Source: Pseudomonas sputi (GTDB lineage Bacteria; Pseudomonadota; Gammaproteobacteria; Pseudomonadales; Pseudomonadaceae). From it: a stretch of 56,272 bases of DNA. A program made the position numbers and the translations under genes. The DNA lies in the NCBI RefSeq assembly GCF_021603585.1, contig NZ_BQHI01000029.1:1-56272 (forward strand), written 5' to 3'. Within the stretch, counting starts at the first letter, position 1. The number at the start of each line of letters is the position of its first letter. Below, piece by piece: positions 16,229 through 25,929 of this stretch. A model generated the notes under the pieces. That model was not told the origin of the DNA and did no database searches. It saw nothing but the letters and a program-made list of their open reading frames with translations.

Positions 16229-17104
16229 ATGTCCATGCGTAACGATGCCCACGACGATTTCGACGATGTACCGAGCCTGCGCGCCGATACCCTCGATGAC
16301 GACGATTTTCCGGTCACCGCCCGCACCTCCGTGCATTCGCGCACGCCGCCGGTGGTCAGGGTCAAGGCCGCCAGCACCGGGCCATTGTGGGCACTGGTTG
16401 GCGCATTGTTCTTCGCATTCATCGGTCTGGCCTGGTGGAGCTTCCAGCAGATTTCGCTGATGGAGCAGCAACTGGTGGCGACCCAGGAAAGTTTCGCGCG
16501 CATCAGTGAGGAAGCGGCGGGGCGCCTGCAGGACATTTCCGGCAAGGTCGTGGCCAGCCAGACCAACGTCACCACCGACAGCGAAGCCCTGAAGCAGCAG
16601 ATCAAACAGCTGCAAAGCGCCCTTCAGGATCAGAGCAAACAGCAGCAGGGCGTGGCCGGGCAGGCAAGCGATCTGGACAAGCGCCTGGCGCAGATGACCG
16701 CCCAGACCACCGAACAGCAGACCGCCAACACCCAGTTGCAGGCCCAGGTCAAAGCCCTGAGCACCGAACTGGCGACCCTCAAAAGCACGCCGGCCGACAC
16801 CAGCAAGGTCGACGCCCAGCTCAAGAGTCTCGATGCTCAGGTCAAAGGCTTCGATGCGCAGTTCAAGAGCCTCGGTGCCGACATCACGGCCCTGAAAAAA
16901 CAAGGCAATCCGAGCGCCGCCATCGACCGTCTGGAGCAGGAAATCGTCATTCTCAAGAGCGAGCAGGACAATCGTCCGGCCGCTGCGCAGGGGGGCACCA
17001 GCACTGCCGAGTTCGACGCGTTCCGAGCGCAGATGACCCGCAACATCAACACCCTGCAAGCGCAGATCCAGAACCTGCAACGGCAACTCAACGCCCGTCC
17101 GTAA
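16229..17104 (+). CDS. Membrane-anchored coiled-coil protein of unknown function
   Basis: Protein of 291 aa. It has an acidic, disordered N-terminus (about residues 1-45), a single transmembrane helix (about 50-72, LWALVGALFFAFIGLAWWSF) and then about 200 residues of Gln/Ala/Lys/Leu heptads that form a long periplasmic coiled coil. Near residues 170-230 there are short Leu/Asp/Ala repeats (DAQLKSLDAQVKGFDAQFKS). Annotations of similar genes as chromosome-segregation ATPases reflect only coiled-coil similarity; there is no Walker A motif. An AAGG sequence precedes the ATG. The topology suggests an envelope spacer or scaffold, but no function is assigned. Confidence 0.75.
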   Translation: MSMRNDAHDDFDDVPSLRADTLDDDDFPVTARTSVHSRTPPVVRVKAASTGPLWALVGALFFAFIGLAWWSFQQISLMEQQLVATQESFARISEEAAGRLQDISGKVVASQTNVTTDSEALKQQIKQLQSALQDQSKQQQGVAGQASDLDKRLAQMTAQTTEQQTANTQLQAQVKALSTELATLKSTPADTSKVDAQLKSLDAQVKGFDAQFKSLGADITALKKQGNPSAAIDRLEQEIVILKSEQDNRPAAAQGGTSTAEFDAFRAQMTRNINTLQAQIQNLQRQLNARP

Positions 17105-17112
17105 GCCTCCTG

Positions 17113-17142
17113 TGCGGCGAGGGCGCGAACGCCCTCGCCGCA
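17113..17142. terminator. Perfect 13-bp hairpin between the coiled-coil and cache genes
   Basis: TGCGGCGAGGGCG pairs exactly with CGCCCTCGCCGCA around a CGAA loop, 8 bases after the coiled-coil gene stop. There is no T run, so it may be a weak or Rho-assisted terminator or an RNA-stabilising hairpin. Confidence 0.6.
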
Positions 17143-17228
17143 GCAACATTCAGAAGCTTTCTGAATAGCCATACATGGCCTCAAGCCGTCTACGCTCTTG
17201 AAACACCAACAAGAACGAGGGATGCGTC

Positions 17229-18077
17229 ATGGGGTTTGTGCAAAAACTGGCCTGGCTCGGCGCGGTACTGCTGTTGAGTTTCGGTCAGGCCAACGCGGCC
17301 ACCACCGAAAAAGACGACAGCAAGGCCGCCATCGCCTTGCTGGAAAAGGCTCTGGCCTATTACCACGACAACGGCGACAAGGCGTTCGCGGCGTTCAGCC
17401 GTCAGGGCGAATTCGTCGACAAGGACCGCTACGTGTTCGTGGTCGACACCAAGGGCGTGATGCTCGCCAGCGGTGGGCCGTCGTCGGCATTGATCGGGCG
17501 CGACGTGAGCGAAGTGCTCGGGCCGGACTTGCAGAAGTCCTTCAAGGACGCCTTGAAAGTGCCGGAAGGCAACGGCATCCAGCAGGCCGAATACCGCTGG
17601 CAGAACTGGTCCGACGGCAAGGTCGAGCGCAAGCACGTTTACTATCAGCGCATCGGTCAGCGGATTCTGGCGGTGGGTTATTACTTGCCGCGCGCGTCGG
17701 CGGAGCAGGCCAAAGCGTTGCTCGACAAGGCTGCTGCCGATCTGACCAAGGACGAGAAGGGCACGCTGTCAGCGATCAATTCGCTCAAGGGCGGTTATTT
17801 GCAAGACGACTTGTATGTGTTCGTGGTCAATCTCGACAACCACCGCTATGTCGCCCACGGCACCAACCTGCGGCTGATCAACACCGATTTCGCCAAGGTC
17901 GAGGACCCGGAAGGCAAGCCGGTGGGCGAACCGATTCTGGCGCTGATCGGCAAGCAGGATGAGGGCGAGTACGAATACCGCTGGAAAAACCCGGTGACCG
18001 GCAAGGTCGAGGACAAGCATGCCTACCTGAAGAAAGTCGGGAATCTGCTGGTGGCGGTCGGTTATTACAGTGCTTGA
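17229..18077 (+). CDS. Secreted tandem single-cache protein
   Basis: Protein of 282 aa with a signal peptide (hydrophobic to about residue 23, cleavage after ANA) and two successive cache-type sensor domains. The internal repeat is visible: RYVFVVDTKGVMLASG and YRWQNWSDGKVERKHVYYQR in the first half correspond to LYVFVVNLDNHRYVAHG and YRWKNPVTGKVEDKHAYLKK in the second, and both halves end in LLVAVGYY or ILAVGYY. Cache domains bind small ligands outside the membrane, normally in chemoreceptors or kinases. Here no transmembrane or signalling domain follows. It could be a free periplasmic binding protein feeding a receptor encoded elsewhere. The start was chosen for its leader. Confidence 0.82.
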   Translation: MGFVQKLAWLGAVLLLSFGQANAATTEKDDSKAAIALLEKALAYYHDNGDKAFAAFSRQGEFVDKDRYVFVVDTKGVMLASGGPSSALIGRDVSEVLGPDLQKSFKDALKVPEGNGIQQAEYRWQNWSDGKVERKHVYYQRIGQRILAVGYYLPRASAEQAKALLDKAAADLTKDEKGTLSAINSLKGGYLQDDLYVFVVNLDNHRYVAHGTNLRLINTDFAKVEDPEGKPVGEPILALIGKQDEGEYEYRWKNPVTGKVEDKHAYLKKVGNLLVAVGYYSA

Positions 18078-18121
18078 TTCCTCAACGCTCCCACGCAGCC
18101 CGTAGGAGCCATCGGCATCAA

Positions 18122-19639
18122 TCAGCGGGCGCCGTGCTCACGGCCCCGCAACAAGCGGTTCGGCATCGCTATCGCCGCCGCCAGCCCCAGCAGTGACACC
18201 GCCGCGCTGACCATCAGCAAATGCCGGAACGTCACCAGCAACTCGGCGCGCAAGGCATCCTGCGCATCGCCGGGCGCGGCGTTCAGGCCGTCGAGCAGCA
18301 CGTTGCCGGAATGCCCTTCGCTCATCAGCGAGCTGCCGGCCAGGTGGGCGAAGCTGGAATCCTGCAACAACGCCAGCAACAGCGCCGACATCAACGCTAC
18401 CCCCACCGCGCCACCCAGGGAGCGGAACAGGTTGGTGGTGCTGGTGGCGACGCCGATATCCTTTTGCTCCACCGAATTCTGTGTGCCGACCAGCGAGGTC
18501 GGAAACTGCATGCCGCCGGCAATCCCGCTGAGCAACATGAACAGGCTGCTGAGCAACGTCGCATCGGGCGGGCTGAAGGCCATGCCGAGGATCGAGATCG
18601 GCATCAGCAGCGCGCCGGACAGAATCTGCGGTTTATAGCGTCCGGTGATCGAGGTGCGGCGCCCGGCGAAATAGGCGCCGATCGGCAACCCCATCGCCAG
18701 CGGCAGCAAGTGCAATGCAGCGCTGTCGGCCCCCGCGCCGGTCACGCTCTGAAAGCGCAGCGGCATCAGCACGATCAGGGAAATCGCCTGGAAGCTGCAA
18801 AAGAAAATCGTGCACCAGCACAGCAGGGCGCTGCGGTTGGTGAACAGGTGCATCGGCAGCAACGGCTCCCGGGCGCGTCGCTCATGCCAGACGAACACCG
18901 CCAGCACCGCCACCGCGCAAGCGAACAGGCCGAGCACTTCGCTGCTGCGCCATGCATGGCCCTGGCCGACCTGAGTGATCGCCAGCAACAGTGCCGTCAG
19001 GCCGATGATCATCAACAGCGTGCCGAGATAATCGATGATTGGTTTGCGCTGGGGAATCGGCAGGCCGATCAGATTGCGCCGCGCTACCCAGAACGCGCCC
19101 AGGCCCAGCGGCAGGTTGATCAGAAACACCCAGCGCCACGACAGGTATTCGGTCATGTAGCCGCCGAGCACCGGGCCGGCAACGCTGGCCACCGCGTACA
19201 TGCTTGAGAAATAGCCCTGATAGCGCCCGCGTTCGCGAGGCGGGACGATGTCGCCGATGATCGCCTGGCTCACCGAAATCATCCCACCGGCGCCGATGCC
19301 CTGGAAAATCCGCGCCAGCACCAGTTGCTCCATGCTCTGGGCCATGCCGCAGAACAGCGAGGCGAGGGTGAACAGGCCCATGCCGAACAGCATCAGTTTG
19401 CGCCGCCCGTACAGGTCACCGAGCTTGCCGTAGATCGGCACCGCCACGGTCATCGCCACCATGTAGCCGGAAATCACCCAGGCCAGCAGGCTGACGTCCT
19501 TGAACTGTGCGGAAATGGCCGGCATCGAAACGGCGACGATGGTCTGATCCAGCGCACCGAGAAAGATCGCCATCATCAGCGCGACCAGCACGCTGCGAAT
19601 GGCCGGTTTGGGCGTTTCGGGATGGTTGAGGTGGGTCAC
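18122..19639 (-). CDS. MFS drug exporter, DHA2 (EmrB/QacA) family
   Basis: Inner-membrane proton antiporter of about 505 aa. Motif A reads GKLGDLYGRRKLML, motif C lies in VAGPVLGGYMTEYLSWRWVF, and TM1 carries FLGALDQTIVAVSMPAI, the conserved Asp-Gln of DHA2 pumps. The length and hydrophobic pattern fit 14 helices. The open frame continues upstream into pobA, so the start was set at a GTG (19639) preceded by GCAGG; this places the first helix about 20 residues from the N-terminus. The gene lies downstream of pobA in the same direction with 79 bases between. The substrate is unknown, and an aromatic acid is only a guess from context. Confidence 0.83.
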   Translation of the reverse strand: MTHLNHPETPKPAIRSVLVALMMAIFLGALDQTIVAVSMPAISAQFKDVSLLAWVISGYMVAMTVAVPIYGKLGDLYGRRKLMLFGMGLFTLASLFCGMAQSMEQLVLARIFQGIGAGGMISVSQAIIGDIVPPRERGRYQGYFSSMYAVASVAGPVLGGYMTEYLSWRWVFLINLPLGLGAFWVARRNLIGLPIPQRKPIIDYLGTLLMIIGLTALLLAITQVGQGHAWRSSEVLGLFACAVAVLAVFVWHERRAREPLLPMHLFTNRSALLCWCTIFFCSFQAISLIVLMPLRFQSVTGAGADSAALHLLPLAMGLPIGAYFAGRRTSITGRYKPQILSGALLMPISILGMAFSPPDATLLSSLFMLLSGIAGGMQFPTSLVGTQNSVEQKDIGVATSTTNLFRSLGGAVGVALMSALLLALLQDSSFAHLAGSSLMSEGHSGNVLLDGLNAAPGDAQDALRAELLVTFRHLLMVSAAVSLLGLAAAIAMPNRLLRGREHGAR

Positions 19640-19718
19640 GGGCAAAACCTGCGGGCAGTGAGGGTCCCGCAGATCGCCAGGCGAGCGGGGATGCTCGCCA
19701 GTGTAAGTCGGTAGGAAG

Positions 19719-21090
<1,372 letters not shown>

Positions 21091-21987
21091 ATGAACAAGC
21101 CTGACCTGCCTTCGATTCCGGTGTTCAAGCTCTACGGTGAAAGCCTGGACTGGCCGACCCCTGACTTGCTGCACTGTGAAACCATTTCCAAACGCAGCCG
21201 CGAACACCAATGGGAAATCAAACCCCACCGCCACGCCGATTTGTGCCAGTTGCTCTTCGTATTCAAAGGTCAGGCAGAGCTTGAAATCGAAGGCCAACGC
21301 ACGCAACTGAACGAAACCGCGATCCAGATCCTGCCGCCGTTATCGGTGCACGGATTCCGCTTTTCCGAGGACGTCGAAGGGTTTGTTGTCACCCTCGCCA
21401 CCCCGTTGATCAACCATCTGCAGGCGCAACTGGGCGGCGCGGTACAGGCCCTGGCTCAGGCCGAAAGCTATCCGGCGGGCAAGGACGCGGATTACCTCAA
21501 CAGTCTGTTTGCCGCGTTGCAGGCCGAGTACAACGGCCATCAACCGGCACGTGAAATGCTCATGCATTCGCTGGTCAGCGTGATCATGGTCTGGGTCAGC
21601 CGTCAGGCGATCCGCCGTCACAACGCCACGCAACGCCCGCAGCGTCAGCGCGAATACCTCAATGGCTTTATTCAACTGGTTGAGGAGACGTACAGACAGC
21701 ACGTCAAGGTCGAAGACCTGGCCCATCGCCTGGGGATTTCCGTCTCGCACCTTAATGGCACTTGCCGCGAACTGGCGGGGCAACCGGCGTTGCAGATCAT
21801 GCACGAGCGTCAATTGCTGGAAGCCAAGCGCCTGCTGACTTACACCAGCATGACCATTTACGAGATGTCCGAGGTGTTGGGGTTTTCCGATCCGACCAAC
21901 TTCACGCGCCTGTTCCGACGCCGGGTGGGGATCTCGCCAAAGGCGTTCCGCGACCGTTTGAAGGCCGAACAGAACGACGACGCCTGA
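21091..21987 (+). CDS. pobR: AraC-family activator PobR
   Basis: AraC/XylS-type regulator of 298 aa. The N-terminal cupin-like sensor domain (residues about 1-170) includes KPHRHADLCQLLFVFKGQAE, typical of arabinose-binding-like cupins. The C-terminal region has two helix-turn-helix motifs (VEDLAHRLGISVSHLNGTCR and YEMSEVLGFSDPTNFTRLF). In Pseudomonas the regulator next to pobA is of this family, rather than the IclR type of Acinetobacter, and activates pobA when 4-hydroxybenzoate is present. ATG at 21091 with GAAG just upstream; a GTG at 21049 would extend it by 14 residues. Confidence 0.9.
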   Translation: MNKPDLPSIPVFKLYGESLDWPTPDLLHCETISKRSREHQWEIKPHRHADLCQLLFVFKGQAELEIEGQRTQLNETAIQILPPLSVHGFRFSEDVEGFVVTLATPLINHLQAQLGGAVQALAQAESYPAGKDADYLNSLFAALQAEYNGHQPAREMLMHSLVSVIMVWVSRQAIRRHNATQRPQRQREYLNGFIQLVEETYRQHVKVEDLAHRLGISVSHLNGTCRELAGQPALQIMHERQLLEAKRLLTYTSMTIYEMSEVLGFSDPTNFTRLFRRRVGISPKAFRDRLKAEQNDDA

Positions 21988-21996
21988 CGTCCTGTG

Positions 21997-22173
21997 TCAG
22001 CGCAGGGCGTTGAGGGTGGCGTTGTGAGGGATGCAGCGCTCGAAATTGCAGCTCGCGTATTCGCGGGGCAGTTGCCGCAGCTGCTCCACGCGCCATGCCG
22101 CGGTGCCGTACAGCGCCAGCGTGGCCGCGCAGGTGATGAAAATCGCGAGGTATCTTCTTGTTCTGGTGTTCAT
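21997..22173 (-). CDS. Small membrane protein, 58 aa, unknown
   Basis: Short gene beginning MNTRTRRYLAIFITCAATLA, with one predicted transmembrane helix or uncleaved signal (about residues 8-27). The short polar tail contains YASCNFERC, two cysteines five residues apart that could form a disulfide. GAGG lies 8 bases before the ATG, which supports real translation. It converges on pobR, with 9 bases between the two stops. I do not recognise the family. It could be a regulatory small membrane protein. Confidence is limited by its size. Confidence 0.6.
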   Translation of the reverse strand: MNTRTRRYLAIFITCAATLALYGTAAWRVEQLRQLPREYASCNFERCIPHNATLNALR

Positions 22174-22259
22174 GGCGTTGACCTCTGAACGAATACCCTT
22201 GGGTACTACTTTCAGCATAGGTCAGCGCCGTGGAGTTGCCAGCGGCTCTGTGAACGGGA

Positions 22260-23165
22260 TTACAACCCGATATCCCATTGCGGGTTTTCGGGAAAGCGCT
22301 GCACCAGAAAGTCCAGCATGCAGCGCAACGCCGCCGGCATGTGCTTGCGCGATGCGTACACGGCGTAGATGTTCATCTGTCGCGGCTCGGCGTGGGGCAG
22401 CAGGCGAACCAGTTCGCCGCGGTGCACATGCACCCCGGCCTGGTAGGTCGGCAGCATCGCCACGCCGGCGCCGGCCAGGGTCGCGCGCAGCAGGGTACTG
22501 GCCTCGTTGGCGCTGATGTTGCCCTGCACCGGCACCGAGACCGGTTCGCCATCCTCCTCGAAATGCCACAGGCTTTTTCCGAAATAGGAATGGGTCAGGC
22601 AATTGTGCCGGCTCAGTTCCTCGACTCGCTGCGGCTGCGGATGCTCTTGCAGATAGGCGGGCGCTGCGCAGACCACTGAACGACAGACCGTCAGGCGCCG
22701 GGCAATCAGATTCGGGTCGAGATCATTGCTGGTGCGGATCGCCAGGTCGATGCGCTCGTCCACCAGGTTCACGGTGCGATCGAGCATTTGCAGGTCGATG
22801 TTCACCCCCGGATAGGCTTTGACGAACGCCGCCATGGCATCGGCCAGTTGCGCCTGGCCGAATGAAGTGCTGACGCTGATTCGCAGCAACCCCCGAGGCG
22901 CATCGGCGGGTTCGCTGACGGCGGCCTGCATGTCACTGGACAGCTCCAGCATCTGCCGACAGCGCGGCAGGATTTCGTTGCCGGCGGCGGTCAGGCTCAA
23001 CTTGCGGGTCGTGCGGTGCATCAGGCGTGCGCCGACCCAGTCTTCCAGTTCCGCCAGATACCGTGATACCACCGGTCGCGAAAGGTCCAGGTGATCAGCC
23101 GCTGCCGACTGACTGCCCAGATCCACCACCGTGACAAACACCCGCACTGCTTGGAGACGATCCAT
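22260..23165 (-). CDS. LysR-type transcriptional regulator
   Basis: LysR regulator of 301 aa. The N-terminal helix-turn-helix appears in MDRLQAVRVFVTVVDLGSQS and LSRPVVSRYLAELEDWVGAR, with the usual RTTRKLSLTAAG wing. The effector domain begins near residue 90 (GLLRISVSTSFGQAQLADAM) and resembles the CrgA-like LysR subfamily that often controls adjacent oxidoreductases. The gene is divergent from the metallo-beta-lactamase-fold/SDR operon across 115 bases, so it is the probable regulator of those genes. The inducer is unknown. Confidence 0.9.
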   Translation of the reverse strand: MDRLQAVRVFVTVVDLGSQSAAADHLDLSRPVVSRYLAELEDWVGARLMHRTTRKLSLTAAGNEILPRCRQMLELSSDMQAAVSEPADAPRGLLRISVSTSFGQAQLADAMAAFVKAYPGVNIDLQMLDRTVNLVDERIDLAIRTSNDLDPNLIARRLTVCRSVVCAAPAYLQEHPQPQRVEELSRHNCLTHSYFGKSLWHFEEDGEPVSVPVQGNISANEASTLLRATLAGAGVAMLPTYQAGVHVHRGELVRLLPHAEPRQMNIYAVYASRKHMPAALRCMLDFLVQRFPENPQWDIGL

Positions 23166-23280
23166 GATTTGCCCGCTTTCAGAAACAAACTATGTCCAAG
23201 CATCGCATTTTTTGTAACGAGTCTGGCAACTAAGCTCTGTCCCCATCGCCAAGCACGGCATTCGAACAGCGGAGCAACCC

Positions 23281-24159
23281 ATGATCGGCTTCACCACCCT
23301 CAAGCGCGTTTTACTGGCCACCGCCACCCTCGGCTTTGCTGCCCACGCAGCCGCCGCGAACCTGACCCTCGATGTCTACAACCCGGGCACCCACGCGATC
23401 TTCCCGGTGACGTCGGTGCTGGTCAGCGGCGAGAAGGACGCAATTCTGGTGGACGCCCAGTTCGGCAAGTCTCAGGCCGAGCAAGTGGTGGAAAAGATCC
23501 GCGCCAGCGGCAAGCAACTGACCACCATCTACATCAGCCACGGTGACCCGGATTACTACTTCGGTCTCGACACCCTGACCAAGGCCTTCCCGGATGCCAA
23601 GGTGCTGGCCTCGCAACCGACCGTTGATCACATCAAGCAAACCGTCGACGGCAAGCTCGCGTACTGGGGCCCGAAAATGGGCGCCGACGTGCCGGCCAAA
23701 ACCATCGTGCCGGGCGTGCTCAAGGGCGACAGCCTGATGCTCGAAGGGCAGAAAATGCAGGTGATCGGCCTGGACGGCAAACAGCCGGATCGCAGCTTCG
23801 TGTGGATTCCTTCGCTCAAAGCCGTGGTCGGCGGTGTGGTCGTCGCCGAGAACATCCACGTCTGGATGGCCGACACCCAGACTGCGCAATCCCATGCCGA
23901 CTGGCTGCAAACCCTGCACTCGATCGAAACCCTGAAACCGAAAACCGTGGTGCCGGGGCACTACCTGGGTGACAGCGCCCGTTCGCTGGCCGCGGTGAAA
24001 TTCACCGCCGACTACATCAAGGCGTTCGATGAAGAAACCGCCAAGGCCAAGGATTCTGCCGCGCTGATCGCCGCGATGAAAAAACGCTACCCGACACTGG
24101 GCGAAGAAAGCTCGCTGGAGCTGAGCGCCAAAGTCGCCAAGGGCGAAATGCAGTGGTAA
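23281..24159 (+). CDS. Periplasmic MBL-fold protein with altered metal-binding motif
   Basis: Metallo-beta-lactamase-fold protein of 292 aa with a signal peptide (hydrophobic residues 8-25, cleavage near HAAAA). The fold landmarks are present: VTSVLVSGEKDAILVDAQFG and the later VVPGHYLGD histidine. The normal zinc motif HxHxDH is altered: the equivalent segment reads ISHGDPDYYFG, keeping the first His and the Asp but replacing the second His with Asp and the final His with Tyr. Zinc chemistry is therefore uncertain. GGAG precedes the ATG. A 45-base gap leads to the SDR gene, giving a likely two-gene operon under the divergent LysR. The substrate is unknown. Confidence 0.82.
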   Translation: MIGFTTLKRVLLATATLGFAAHAAAANLTLDVYNPGTHAIFPVTSVLVSGEKDAILVDAQFGKSQAEQVVEKIRASGKQLTTIYISHGDPDYYFGLDTLTKAFPDAKVLASQPTVDHIKQTVDGKLAYWGPKMGADVPAKTIVPGVLKGDSLMLEGQKMQVIGLDGKQPDRSFVWIPSLKAVVGGVVVAENIHVWMADTQTAQSHADWLQTLHSIETLKPKTVVPGHYLGDSARSLAAVKFTADYIKAFDEETAKAKDSAALIAAMKKRYPTLGEESSLELSAKVAKGEMQW

Positions 24160-24204
24160 CCCGATTCTGAAAACGCAGCACTCTCACGCCAACTGGAGAA
24201 TGTC

Positions 24205-24819
24205 ATGAGCAAGATCGCAATCATTGGTGCCACCGGCCGTGCCGGCAGCCAACTGCTGGAAGAAGCCCTGCGTCGCGGCCACAGCGTCACCGCCATTGCG
24301 CGGGATACCTCGAAGATCGGCGCCCGCGCCGGTGTGGTCAGCAAGAATGTCGACGTGCTGGACGCCGCCGCATTGCAGGACGCCGTCGCCGGTCACGATG
24401 CAGTCATCAGCGCCGCACATTTCGCCACGGTGCCGGCCCATGCGCTGATCGGTCCGGTGAAACAGGCCGGGGTCAAACGTCTGCTGGTGGTCGGCGGTGC
24501 CGGTTCGCTGTTGCTGCCGGACGGCACGCGCGTGATCGACAGCGCCGGTTTCCCGGCCGAGTACAAGGCTGAGGCCAGTGCCGGTGCGGCATTCCTCGAG
24601 GCCTTGCGTCAGGAGCAGGAACTGGATTGGACGTTCCTGTCGCCGTCGGCGCTGTTTGTCGAAGGCGAGCGTACCGGCAAGTTCCGCGTCGGCAAGGATG
24701 ACTTGCTGGTGAATGCCGAAGGTCAGAGCTGGATCACCTTCGCCGACTACGCGATTGCGCTGATCGACGAAGTGGAAACGCCGAAGCATTCGCGTCAGCG
24801 GTTTACCGTCGGATATTAA
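24205..24819 (+). CDS. NAD(P)-binding SDR-like protein (atypical SDR, NmrA/YwnB-like)
   Basis: Protein of 204 aa with the N-terminal Rossmann motif KIAIIGATGRAGSQLLEEAL, typical of the atypical short SDRs that bind NAD(P)H and may act as quinone or flavin reductases or redox sensors. There is no obvious YxxxK, as usual for this group. A middle block (KRLLVVGGAGSLLL) and the late DWTFLSPSALFVEGERTG fit the YwnB/NmrA-like family. It follows the MBL-fold gene in the same direction, with GGAG before the ATG. A GTTCCCACGC repeat ends the unit. Confidence 0.86.
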   Translation: MSKIAIIGATGRAGSQLLEEALRRGHSVTAIARDTSKIGARAGVVSKNVDVLDAAALQDAVAGHDAVISAAHFATVPAHALIGPVKQAGVKRLLVVGGAGSLLLPDGTRVIDSAGFPAEYKAEASAGAAFLEALRQEQELDWTFLSPSALFVEGERTGKFRVGKDDLLVNAEGQSWITFADYAIALIDEVETPKHSRQRFTVGY

Positions 24820-24825
24820 GTCCTG

Positions 24826-24900
24826 GATCGTTCCCACGCAGACCGCTGAGCATTTCCACGCGGAGCGTGGGAACGATCACCGGTTCTGCGTGGGAACGAT
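24826..24900. repeat. GTTCCCACGC-type intergenic repeat cluster
   Basis: Three related words are packed together: GATCGTTCCCACGCAGA, GCGGAGCGTGGGAACGATC and TCTGCGTGGGAACGATCATC. Adjacent copies face each other and can form hairpins. They lie between the SDR gene and a convergent LysR gene, so they may end both transcripts. Confidence 0.8.
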
Positions 24901-24911
24901 CATCAAAGGCT

Positions 24912-25790
24912 TCAGCGGGTATGAGCCTGCTCCACCAGCCACCCCATCAATTCCTGCAATTTCGCCGACGGCTCCGACGCCGGCGCGACGATGTAATAAC
25001 CCAGTCCCGTCTTCACCTTCAGATCGAACGGCATGACCAGTCGCCCGGCATTCAAGTCGTCGCCGATCAACGACCAGTCGCCAATCGCCACGCCCGTCCC
25101 GTGGGACGCCATCGACATCGCCTGATCCAGGGTTTCGAAATGCTGACCGCTGCCGATGTTGCTCAATTGCAGTTCGGCGGCCTTGAGCCAGAGTGCCCAG
25201 TCGTCATCGGTGTGGGTCGGATGCAGCAGCAAGTGTTGTTGCAGATCCGCTGGTGTGTGCAGGGCGGGTCCACCGTTGAGCAGCGTTGGCGAGCAAACCG
25301 GCGTCAGTTGCTCATCGAACAGATGCAGGGTGGCGGGGGAGTCGTGGGGCGCGGTGCCGTAGATCACCGCCGCGTCGAACTGCTCGCGATGAAAATCCAC
25401 CCCGTGTTGCAACGACGCCGTGAGTTTCACCGGCACGTCCGGGCGCTCGCGCTGCCATTGCAACAGTCGCGGCAGCAACCAGCGCATCACACAGCTTGGG
25501 GCCTTGAGTTGCAGGGTTTCGCGCCTGGCACCGATCTGCTCCACCGAATCGCCGATCAGGCTGAACACCTGCTGCACCCGTGGCAGCCATTCGCGACCTT
25601 CGGCGGTCAGTTCCAGGCCCCGGGCCAGACGAATGAACAGCTCATAGCCCAGATGTTCCTCCAGCCCGGCGATCTGCCGGCTCACTGCACCCTGAGTGAT
25701 GTGCAACTGCTCGGCGGCCCGGGTGAAGTTGCAGCACTGCGCGGTGATCAGAAACGTGTGCAGGGCGGGCAGGGGAGGCAGTCGTTTCAT
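24912..25790 (-). CDS. LysR-type regulator, GcvA-like
   Basis: LysR-family regulator of 292 aa. The start MKRLPPLPALHTFLITAQCC and the helix-turn-helix region FTRAAEQLHITQGAVSRQIA match the GcvA/AmpR-like branch. The effector domain includes the usual VMRWLLPRLLQWQRERPDV segment. It is divergent from the decarboxylase gene at 25930 with 139 bases between and is therefore the best candidate for control of the decarboxylase, dehydrogenase and ABC transporter genes. The ligand is unknown; a guanidino or keto acid from basic amino-acid catabolism is plausible. Confidence 0.9.
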   Translation of the reverse strand: MKRLPPLPALHTFLITAQCCNFTRAAEQLHITQGAVSRQIAGLEEHLGYELFIRLARGLELTAEGREWLPRVQQVFSLIGDSVEQIGARRETLQLKAPSCVMRWLLPRLLQWQRERPDVPVKLTASLQHGVDFHREQFDAAVIYGTAPHDSPATLHLFDEQLTPVCSPTLLNGGPALHTPADLQQHLLLHPTHTDDDWALWLKAAELQLSNIGSGQHFETLDQAMSMASHGTGVAIGDWSLIGDDLNAGRLVMPFDLKVKTGLGYYIVAPASEPSAKLQELMGWLVEQAHTR

Positions 25791-25929
25791 GTGGATCCAA
25801 GGTATGACGTGAGGACATGGCTAGTATGAGCTTTTATCGATTGTTGCGGCTACGGGTCGCCCGTTTCAATGAGGCCAATCACCGGTTCCTTTAAAGCCCG
25901 GTGCCTCAACGAACAAGAAGGGCAAAGAC

